From Tuctoria greenei (taxonomy: Eukaryota; Streptophyta; Magnoliopsida; Poales; Poaceae): a stretch of DNA of 64,000 nucleotides. Under the pieces are notes generated by a model that was not told where the DNA came from, ran no database searches, and was given only the letters and a program-made list of their open reading frames with translations. Below, piece by piece: positions 21,991-29,993 of the stretch. Position numbers and translations under genes: made by a program. The stretch covers positions 38,443,325-38,507,324 of the forward strand of contig JAYESD010000003.1 in NCBI GenBank assembly GCA_036927565.1. Direction: 5' to 3'. How positions within the stretch are numbered: position 1 is the first letter of the stretch; every line of letters begins with the position of its first letter.

Positions 21991-24900
21991 ATGGAGCGTC
22001 GAGCGTGGATGTATAACATGCCAAGACCCGATCCTATGTACATTCGTAATGTTGCAAATTTTATTGAAGCATCCAAGAGACATGCGAAGTTGCAAAAGAT
22101 AGATGACATATTATGTCCATGTATCGACTGCGAAAATAAGATTGCTTGGACGGATACTATAGTAATCCAATCTCATTTGGTGAAAAGAGGTTTCAAAAAT
22201 AACTACACAATATGGACAGAGCATGGTGAGTTAGATACACATGATTTGGATAAAGATGATGAGAGAGGCTCAGATGATGATAATGTTCATATCGATGATG
22301 GTAGTGACAATCAAGCTGGTGATGATGATGATGAGTTCGATTGTGAGGAGATGTTGCGTCACATTGAACCATATGTACTGACTTCTATGGGAGCAAGCAA
22401 AGGTTTAAGTAAAATGGAGACATTGCAGAATGCGGCCACAGAGCTTTTATATGATGAATCAAACGGTTGTGATAAAGAGTTTACTACATTGCGTGCAGTC
22501 TTAGAACTACTAAAGTTGAAAGCTACGCACGGATGGTCCGATTGTAGTTTCTCTGATCTTTTGAATCTTCTGGCAGAAATTCTTCCAAATCCAAATAAAC
22601 TGCCTAGAAGCACTTATAAAGCGAAGAAACTTCTTTGCCCGATGGCACTAGGTGTGACAAAAATACACGCTTGTGTGAACCATTGTATTCTGTATCGCAA
22701 AGAGCATGAGCTCGCAACTAGATGCCCCATTTGTGGTGTCAGTAGATATAAGAAGGACTACAATCACCAGTATGTTACCAACATGAAAAAGACTCAGAAG
22801 AATAAGAAGTTTATTATTGGTCCTGAAGGTGACGATGACGATACTTCTGGCGATGCAGACGGAAAGAATAAGAGAAAAATTCCTGCATTGGTGATGTGGT
22901 ACCTTCCGGTAATTGATCGCTTGAAGCGTTTGTTCTCAAACCCTAGGGAGGCTGAACTTATGCGTTGGCATTCTGAGGAACGCAAGAAGAATGAAAAACA
23001 TATACGACACCCTGGTGATGCAACGCAGTGGAAAAATTTTGATATTCAGTATCCAGAATTTGCGAAGGAAATCAGAAATGTGAGGTTTGCCTTGGGTACA
23101 GATGGAATGAATCCGTTTGGTGAAAAAAGGAGCATACACAGCACATGGCCCGTGGTCTTAACTATGTACAACCTACCGACGTGGTTGTGTCACAAAAGGA
23201 AATATATCTTATTATCTGTTCTTATCCAAGGTCCGAAACAACCCGGCATCGAAATTGATGTGTTCTTGGAACCTTTAATGGAAGATATGGCGAAATTGTG
23301 GAATGAAGGGGTACGTACATGGGATGAGTACAAGCGGGAGTATTTCACGCTAAGAGCAATGATATTCGTTACCGTGCATGATTATCCCAGACTGTTTACA
23401 TTATCGGGACAAATGAAAGGGAAGAAAGGTTGCGTTAGGTGCGTGGATAGAACTGGATATCTATACCTCACTTCATCCAGAAAGACGGTGTACATGAGAC
23501 ATCGACGGTTCTTGACAGATACACACAAGTATAGGAAGATGAAAGAACAATTTGATAACAAAATCGAAAAAGATACTGCACCGAAACCTTACAGTGGAAA
23601 ACTTGTGTTTGAAATGGTCAAGAACATTCATATTGCTTTCGGTAAGGGAAAAAAGAGTAAAGGAATTAAGAGAAAGAAAAGTACATCTTCGGATGATACA
23701 ACTGACATGGCTTTCAAGAAACAATCAATTTTTTTCAAGTATCTTCCGTATTGGAAGAATCTGGAATGTTGCCATAGTATTGATTTGATGCACGTTACAA
23801 AGAATGTATTTGACAGCATCATTGGGACCTTGCTGGACATGCCGAGGAAGACAAAGGATGGATTAAATTCACGTATGGACCTAGTAAATCTTGATTTGAG
23901 ACCAGAGCTTCATCCAGTAGAAAAGGCGAACGGGAAGCATTACCTTCCCCCAGCCAGCTACAACTTGACGCTAGAAGAGAAAAAAGCAATTTGCGAATGC
24001 TTGCGTGGGATCAAAGTGCCCACAAGTTTCTCATCCAATATCCGCAAACTAGTCTCGATGAAAGACTTGTCTTTATTCGGTTATAATTCTCACGACTGTC
24101 ACATGATGATGACAGTTTTCCTTGCCATTGCAATAAGAGTAATCAAACCTGAGCATATAAAAGTTGTCATCACACGTTTGTGTTACTTCTTCAATGCAGT
24201 ATCGCAAAAGGTGATAGCACGTGAAGATTTAGACTATCTGAAAACATACATCGTCGAGACAATGTGCAAGCTTGAGATGTGTTTCCCACCATCCTTTTTT
24301 GATATGCAAGTACACCTAATCATACATCTTGTTGATCAGATAAAAGCATTGGGGCCACTATATTTACATCATATGTTTTCGTTGGAGAGATATTTAGGAG
24401 TATTAAAAGGTTATGTGCGGAACCGTGCTCACCCAGAGGGTTCAATTATGGAAGGATACACCACTGAAGAAGTGATTGAGGGTTGCGCTGATTACATCAA
24501 AGATGGAAAATCGATAGGTGTGCCTATACCGGTACATGAGGGTAGACTACGTGGGAGAGGCAAAGTGGGTAAGAAAACTTTTATTGTTCAAGATTACAAG
24601 AATGTACACCGTGCACATTTTGGTGTACTACAACAGCTCGCAATAGCTGAGCCGTACATCGAGGAACACCAAATTGAGCTTCGTGATAAAAACCAAGACC
24701 GCAAAGAGGACTGGATCATGAAAGAGCACAGAAGATGTTTCACTGAATGGTTAATGGACAAAAATATATCATACGGAAACACTATAGAAGAGGCAACAAT
24801 GAAAAAGTTAGCTTGTGGCCCATCTGCTTTGGTAACATCATGGCAAGCATATGACATCAATGGTTACACATTTTACACTAAAGAAAAAGACGGTAAGAGT

Positions 24901-25392
24901 GTTGCACAAAATAGTGGTGTTCGTATTGAGGCTTATGATTCACAAGGGCAGAAGACCACATACTTCGGGTTCATAGAGGAAATATGGGAACTCGATTATG
25001 GCGAAAGAATGGTAATGCCCGTATTTAAGTGCCAATGGGTCAAACATCCTGATGGTTTGAAAGTGGACAATTACGGACTGACACTGGTAGACTTGAATAA
25101 AGTGGGTTACAAAGATGACCTGTGGGTTCTCGCCGATAATGTTGCACAAGTTTTTTATGTTCAAGATCCAGAAACTGAGAAGTTGCACGTAGTTGTTTCT
25201 GGAAAGCAAAATATTGTTGGGGTTGACAATGTGGGAGATAATGAAGAGGAATATAATCAGTATGAAGAGATGTACCTTTTCACCGAACCAGAAAACATCA
25301 AGCGCGTAGAGAGAAGCATTAAAAAGAATTTGAAACCCTATATGCGAGAAGATGTCAATGCTGGAAAAAATGTATATAGCAATGCGAGATGA
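21991..25392 (+). CDS. TNPD transposase (Transposase_21 family), intact
   Basis: A 1133-aa intronless frame. Residues 4-80 are the Transposase-associated domain (WMYN...CPCIDCENK...HLVKRGF..Y..W..HGE). Residues about 300-620 are Transposase_21, with RCPICGVSRYK upstream, MRWHSEERKKNEKHIRHPGD, GMNPFGE, GPKQPGIEIDVFLEPL (Asp423) and IDLMHVTKNVFDSIIGTLLD (Asp598), the RNase H-like core. A DUF4218 segment covers about 700-830 (HLVDQIKALGPLYLHHMFSL). A DUF4216 segment covers about 975-1050 (YFGFIEEIWELDYG, DDLWVLADNVAQVFYV). TNPD cuts the element ends. An acidic Asp run lies near residues 90-125. The start chosen gives the family-typical N-terminus. No internal stop or shift is visible. Confidence 0.97.
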   Translation: MERRAWMYNMPRPDPMYIRNVANFIEASKRHAKLQKIDDILCPCIDCENKIAWTDTIVIQSHLVKRGFKNNYTIWTEHGELDTHDLDKDDERGSDDDNVHIDDGSDNQAGDDDDEFDCEEMLRHIEPYVLTSMGASKGLSKMETLQNAATELLYDESNGCDKEFTTLRAVLELLKLKATHGWSDCSFSDLLNLLAEILPNPNKLPRSTYKAKKLLCPMALGVTKIHACVNHCILYRKEHELATRCPICGVSRYKKDYNHQYVTNMKKTQKNKKFIIGPEGDDDDTSGDADGKNKRKIPALVMWYLPVIDRLKRLFSNPREAELMRWHSEERKKNEKHIRHPGDATQWKNFDIQYPEFAKEIRNVRFALGTDGMNPFGEKRSIHSTWPVVLTMYNLPTWLCHKRKYILLSVLIQGPKQPGIEIDVFLEPLMEDMAKLWNEGVRTWDEYKREYFTLRAMIFVTVHDYPRLFTLSGQMKGKKGCVRCVDRTGYLYLTSSRKTVYMRHRRFLTDTHKYRKMKEQFDNKIEKDTAPKPYSGKLVFEMVKNIHIAFGKGKKSKGIKRKKSTSSDDTTDMAFKKQSIFFKYLPYWKNLECCHSIDLMHVTKNVFDSIIGTLLDMPRKTKDGLNSRMDLVNLDLRPELHPVEKANGKHYLPPASYNLTLEEKKAICECLRGIKVPTSFSSNIRKLVSMKDLSLFGYNSHDCHMMMTVFLAIAIRVIKPEHIKVVITRLCYFFNAVSQKVIAREDLDYLKTYIVETMCKLEMCFPPSFFDMQVHLIIHLVDQIKALGPLYLHHMFSLERYLGVLKGYVRNRAHPEGSIMEGYTTEEVIEGCADYIKDGKSIGVPIPVHEGRLRGRGKVGKKTFIVQDYKNVHRAHFGVLQQLAIAEPYIEEHQIELRDKNQDRKEDWIMKEHRRCFTEWLMDKNISYGNTIEEATMKKLACGPSALVTSWQAYDINGYTFYTKEKDGKSVAQNSGVRIEAYDSQGQKTTYFGFIEEIWELDYGERMVMPVFKCQWVKHPDGLKVDNYGLTLVDLNKVGYKDDLWVLADNVAQVFYVQDPETEKLHVVVSGKQNIVGVDNVGDNEEEYNQYEEMYLFTEPENIKRVERSIKKNLKPYMREDVNAGKNVYSNAR

Positions 25393-25531
25393 TATATATT
25401 GTATATATTTGTATCTTCTGAAATCAACTTAGAACAATGTTGGTATATGGATTGTGTCCTTTTGCATTTGTGTACATATGCGTTTGGACTCAATGATTTG
25501 GAAGTTTGGAAGTTTGGTCTTTCTTCAGATA

Positions 25532-26371
25532 ATGATGTCTCGGGCGTGTAGCCGATTGAAGGAGGAGCGCTTGGCGTGGCGCAAGAACCATCCCCATGTA
25601 TGTACATATGGCACACCGGTCACATGGTTGTATATACATATGTATCTGTAATGGACTGATGAACTTAACTGTAGTTTGTTTTTCCGTGTTGTTTGTTTTT
25701 GGTATTTTCAATTTCTCCGCGTAGGGTTTCTCTGCGAAGCCTGAATCGGGAGATTTATTGAAGTGGCAGTGCATCGTCCCCGGTAAAGAAGGGGTAAGTC
25801 ATGAAGAAGAAGCACAATATGAGTTTAACTATCGTCCTCCTATTAATAAATTTCTTTTGCAGACTGAATGGGAAGATGGTTACTACCCCCTGACAATCTC
25901 CTTCTCTGAGGACTATCCCTTGGTGCCTCCAAGATGCTCCTTTCCAATTGGGTTCTTCCACCCAAATGTCCATCGTTCGGGAGCACTCTGCATCGGGATT
26001 CTTGATCAAGAGACTGTAAGATAGACCTATTTTGTTCATGTAATTATTACTTATAATTTTTGTCGAACTTATTTGAACTGGTTTCTTATATTGCTTAAAT
26101 TATATTTCGTAGGGGTGGTGCAGTGCTTTTACAATCAAAACTATACTACTTGAAGTTCAGCGTTTGCTGCATCAGCCAAATGTGCCTGATGTTGAAAATG
26201 ATTGCTATAATCTACTTATCAAGGTTAGATGACACTTTGACTTAGTGACCAATGTAGGTTATTCATTCCTCCTTCGACATTTGTTAATTTAAATAATGTC
26301 AATATTTTCAGGATCCAGCGGAATATAAGAGACGTGTTCGGGAGCAAGCAGGACGATACAATTTAGATTGA
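25532..26371 (+). CDS. UBC9/SCE1-like SUMO-conjugating enzyme E2 carried by the transposon
   Basis: Five exons, 25532-25597, 25725-25793, 25863-26015, 26113-26223 and 26312-26371, have GT-AG phase-0 introns and total 153 codons including TGA, close to the 158-160 aa of UBC9. Exon 1 gives SRLKEERLAWRKNHPH, the UBC9 N-terminal helix. Exon 2 gives GFSAKP and WQCIVPGKEG. Exon 3 gives EWEDGYYPLTISFSEDYP, then FFHPNVHRSGALCIGIL with the HPN motif (78-80) and catalytic Cys88. Exon 5 gives DPAEYKRRVREQAGRYN. E2 enzymes of this type pass SUMO from the E1 to lysines. The gene starts 140 bases after the TNPD stop, behind a splice acceptor (TTTCTTCAG), so it may be spliced from the TNPD promoter. All exons are open in this copy. 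Residues around the Cys and the substrate pocket differ from host UBC9. Confidence 0.9.
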
Positions 26372-26639
26372 TCGATGGGAGCTTCATCGTCGATCTACAA
26401 TGAATGTAGCATGATTTTTGTTCAGTGTGTAAAGAAATTATCTTTGAACAATTGTAAAGCCTCTAATGGTGTAATATCACAATTAAGCCAGCCTCACTGG
26501 TGATCGAGCATTTCCTATAATGCATTACTGTACTAGTATCCGCTAGCTCATCTGTGTTTTTTTCCTGATACAATTTTGCCTGCACGACTACATGCGGCTG
26601 TGATATATAATTGCAACTACATCCCTGTAATTTCAATGA

Positions 26640-27190
26640 AAACCGCTTATGATAATTAAACAATGACCGCCACTGAAAATACATGATCTTCTTAGGCCGT
26701 TGTTAATCAAGAACCGGCTATGAAGTTCATTGCATTACAGACGGTTATTAATTAAGAACCGCCAACGAAGATCATGTATTTACTCAGACGGTTGTTCCTT
26801 AAAATCCATCTGTGAAGTTCATTGCATTACAGACGGTTATTAATCAAGAACCGCCAACGAAGATCATGTATTTACCCAGACGGTTGTTTCTTAAAATCCG
26901 TCTGTGAAGTTCATGGCATTGCATGCGGTTAATAATTAATAACCGTCTGTGAAGATCATGTATTTACCCAGACGGTTGTTTCTTAAAATCCGTCTGTGAA
27001 GTTCGTTGCATTACAGGCGGTTCTTAATTAAGAACCGATTCTGAAGATCATGTATTTACCCAGACGGTTGTTCTTTAAAATCCGCCTGTGTTGTTCTTTC
27101 ATCACAGACGGTTATTATATCATTCGTCATCACAGTCGCATATTTTTAAGGACCGCCTGTGTTTGAAAAATTGAGGCGCCTGTAAAAATG
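26640..27190. repeat. Element 1 3' subterminal array
   Basis: A dimeric repeat of about 92 bases alternates ATTACAGACGGTTATTAATT ... GAACCGCC with TTTACCCAGACGGTTGTT ... ATCCGTCTGTGAAG. It repeats about four times and then passes into the terminal GGCGCCTGTAAAAATGC sequence. The words differ from the 5' array (CACAG) and the internal array (CTCAG). Confidence 0.8.
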
Positions 27191-27205
27191 CTTTTTGTAG
27201 TAGTG

Positions 27206-27575
27206 TAAGAGTCCTTATAGACGACGATCTGACAGAAATCGTCGTCTATAAGGACCCTTATAGACGACGATTACCGAACTACCATCGTCTATAAGGACCC
27301 ATATAGACGACGGCCTGGTCCACCGTTGTCAATAAGGCTCCCCCGCTGCCATGTGGATGGAGTTACCTTATTGACGACAGCTAAATCCGACCGTCGTCAA
27401 TTAGGTTATAGACAACGGTAATCGTCGTCTATAAGCTTATAGACCACTAATAGTCATAGACGGCCAAAAACCGTCGTCGATAAGCTTATAACGTCGTCTA
27501 TAGCTTATAGACGACGGTATTGACCTTATAGGTGACGGTTTCTGACCATAATCTATTATCGCGATTCCTATAGTG
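27206..27575. repeat. OE 3' subterminal repeats and end
   Basis: Dense TATAGACGACGG and CCGTCGTCTATAAG words occur in both orientations, ending in the inverted terminus GATTCCTATAGTG. This continues the array interrupted at 12320 by Element 1. Confidence 0.8.
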
Positions 27576-27578
27576 AAA

Positions 27579-28669
27579 GAGGGAAAATCCAAGTAAAATG
27601 CGAGAAATCATCTAGAAGAACTAGATAGTATTTAAATCCCGGTTGCTAGGAATTGGAGAGGTCCATACATCGCAATGGAACAACTGGAAAGGAAAAGTGG
27701 ACATGCTAGTGGAAGAGAAGAACGGTAGGCGAACCTGTTTGCCAAGCTGACATTCTTTACAGGTGTGCTGTTCGGCCTTGGTGCAACAAAAATCGAAGGT
27801 TGCTAACACGCGCTGAAGGTGCCTATGGCCTGGGTGTCCAAGACGTGGGTGTCCAAGACGCGCATGCCAGAGGGGCGACGCGAGTGTGGCCACAAGGGAG
27901 CAGTGTCGAGCATTATTGGTGGCTGGCTGGTGTAGAGAGTAGAGGTTGTCAGTTGAGTCACAGTAGAGAAGAATCGTCTCCGAGAGAAGATCTTTTATAG
28001 AAAAAACAAAAGGGTCAAAAATAACGGACACATTATTATCACGAGTCAAGGCACGAACAGGAATTAAATTCTTCACCAGATTAGGAGCTAGCAATACATT
28101 ATTAAGATGCATTGCCGAATTATGAGCACTTATTGTTGTGTGGCCTATGCGATTGACAGGCAATGAAGCGCCGTTACCGACAACAATGGTAGAGGATGGT
28201 GGGGGCTGTTGTGAGGAAGATAGAATATCGGGGTTGTTGACTATGTGTGTGCTAGCACCTGTATCAAGGACCCTGTCAGTGCTGGCGAACTGACTTGGAG
28301 CTGGCACGCCGTTCCGCGCGTGGATGAGGCCAGAGGGTGCACTGGCAAGCTGCATGCCATAGTTGTTCATCTCTAGGGAGGTATTGGTGCCAGTTGCATG
28401 GAGTGCATGCTGGTTGGTGACTGCCGGATGTGGGCCCAGCAAGCCCGAGCTCAACGAGCGCCAGAATGGTACTGTGGCCACGCCTGCACGACTCCAGTCC
28501 AAGGACTGAAGGATGTGTCGGGGCCAGAGCGTGCACCGTTGTTAGGCAGGGCAGGTGCAGCCCCATTTGGTCGACCAGGCTGTGTTGCCACCGCGGCCGC
28601 CGTTGTTCCGGCGTCGGCGACGGTGATCATTGCTAGATTTGTTGGATGTCCGCTGTTGAGTGGCGTTGA
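27579..28669 (-). pseudogene. Ty1/copia gag-protease-integrase fragment (right half of split element)
   Basis: On the minus strand the order is gag end with RRRRRNNGGRGGN (28542-28669, separate frame), then protease VLDTGASTHI near 28260, then GAG-pre-integrase LWHARLGHPRLGHPGH with CKECQLGKQVRLPF (27720-27850), then FHCDVWTSP and, one frame over, LLDDFSHFTW, the first integrase Asp. The reading continues at 1882 across the OE insertion. Sequence style suggests an Ivana/Retrofit-like lineage, with low certainty. A 15-base duplication (GGTGTCCAAGACGTG, 27832-27861) doubles LGHP. Frame changes show decay. The right edge is cut by CACTA element 3A. Confidence 0.8.
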
Positions 28670-28689
28670 CGCTACTATAATAAGTCTCA

Positions 28690-29134
28690 TCCCACTCGGC
28701 TCCAAATTTATTATCACACGCGGTTTCTAAAACCGTCTGAAACGAATAGTCTGTGATAATATGCAATTTCATAGGCGAAAAGTAAAACTGTCTGTAAATG
28801 GTTTTATCACAGACGGTTCTTTACCTACGACTAGCCGCTTGTGGAGACACTTTATCACAGGCGGTTCTTTACTTACGACTAGCCGTCTGTGAAGACACAT
28901 TATCACAGGCGGGTTGTACATTATAGGTAACCTCCTATGATAATCGTTTTATCACAGGCAGATTTTTACCAATGGCAAGCCGCCTGTAGAGACAATTTAT
29001 CGCAACCGGTTTTTACTGTAACAGAAACCGCCTGTGATAACAGAGTTATCAAAGGTTGTTCTTTACCTATTTCTAGCCTCCTGTGATAATATATTTTTAT
29101 AGGCAGGTCTAGCCGTAGGTAAAGAACCGTCTGT
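28690..29134. repeat. Element 3A 5' subterminal array
   Basis: Repeats of TTATCACAGACGGTTCTTTACC and TAGCCGTCTGTGAAGA type, more diverged than in Elements 1 and 2. Element 2 is inserted inside the last motif, ACCGTCTGTGATAA. Confidence 0.75.
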
Positions 29135-29158
29135 CACTACTACAATAAGCCTCATCAC

Positions 29159-29805
29159 AGGCGGCTCCAAACCTATTATCACAGACGGCTTTTAAAACCG
29201 CCTGAAACGAAGAGTCTGTGATAATCCGCAATTTCACAGGCAGAGAAGTGAAACCGCCTGTGAAGACTAATTATCATAGGCGGTTCTTCACTAAGGATAG
29301 CCGCCTGTGAAGACCGATTATCATAGGCGGTTCTTTACTTAGGCTAGCCGTCTGTGAAAATACTTTATCACAGACGGGTCGTGCAGCATATATAACCGTC
29401 TGTGATAAACGTCTTATCACAGACGGTTATTGAAGAATAACTAACCGTCTATGATAAGAAGTCTTCACAGACGGGTATTGAAGCATTACTAACCGTCTAT
29501 GATAATTTGTATTCACAGGCGGATTTTGAAGCATAACTAACCGCCTATGATAATATGTCTTCACAGGCGGGTTTTGAAGCATAACTAACCGTCAATGATA
29601 ATGTGTCTTTACAGACGGTTATTGAAGCATAACTAACCCGTCTATGATAATGGTGTTATCACAGACGGAGTTTACCTATATCAGCCGTCTGTGAAGACCC
29701 TTTAACGCAGCCGGTTTCTACCATAACAGACACCGCCTGTGAAAATTAGGTTATCACAGATGTTTCTTTACTTGTATCTAGCCGCCTGTGATAATTGTTT
29801 TTCAC
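29159..29805. repeat. Element 2 5' subterminal array
   Basis: Same units and order as 12345-12995, with a handful of base changes. Confidence 0.85.
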
Positions 29806-29993
29806 AGTCATGCAGTACTACTGCTGTTATTTCTAATTTCCAGGTCAATTCAATATAATCACAGAACAAAAAACAACAATCATCACAGAACAAAAGACAA
29901 CAATATTATCATCACAGAAGTCAATTTCACTAAAACAATATACATACACACAAGTTACAGATACAATTTCATCTCAAAGTTTACAAGTTTTCA

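Larger units (their letters stand above)
12321..27205. mobile_element. CACTA Element 1 (14.9 kb) with SUMO-pathway cargo
   Basis: The element starts CACTACCACAATAAGCC and ends TTTTTGTAGTAGTG, an imperfect inverted pair. It is flanked by TAA on both sides (12318-12320 and 27206-27208). It holds, in order: 5' subterminal array, a minus-strand TnpA-ULP1 gene, a divergent promoter region, a small accessory ORF, a 754-bp tandem array, TNPD, a UBC9-like gene and a 3' subterminal array. It lies in the subterminal repeats of OE. It is almost identical to Element 2 along nearly its whole length, which implies recent activity. Confidence 0.95.
1883..27575. mobile_element. Outer CACTA element OE with nested insertions
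   Basis: The 5' end reads TACTACAGGAATCGCGACAA and the 3' end on the minus strand reads CACTATAGGAATCGCGATAA, so the inverted ends agree apart from a few changes (first C to T at the left). Both sides are flanked by AAA (1880-1882 and 27576-27578), a 3-bp target duplication as expected for CACTA elements. Removing the nested Element 1, the solo LTR and the LTR element leaves roughly 5 kb. That residue holds subterminal GACGACGG repeats and one decayed TnpA-type gene, with no TNPD, so it was probably non-autonomous. Confidence 0.85.

Noticed and set aside
22359..24860. Several minus-strand frames of 60-90 aa within TNPD
   Set aside because: These are shadows of the conserved TNPD coding sequence and have no motifs of their own.
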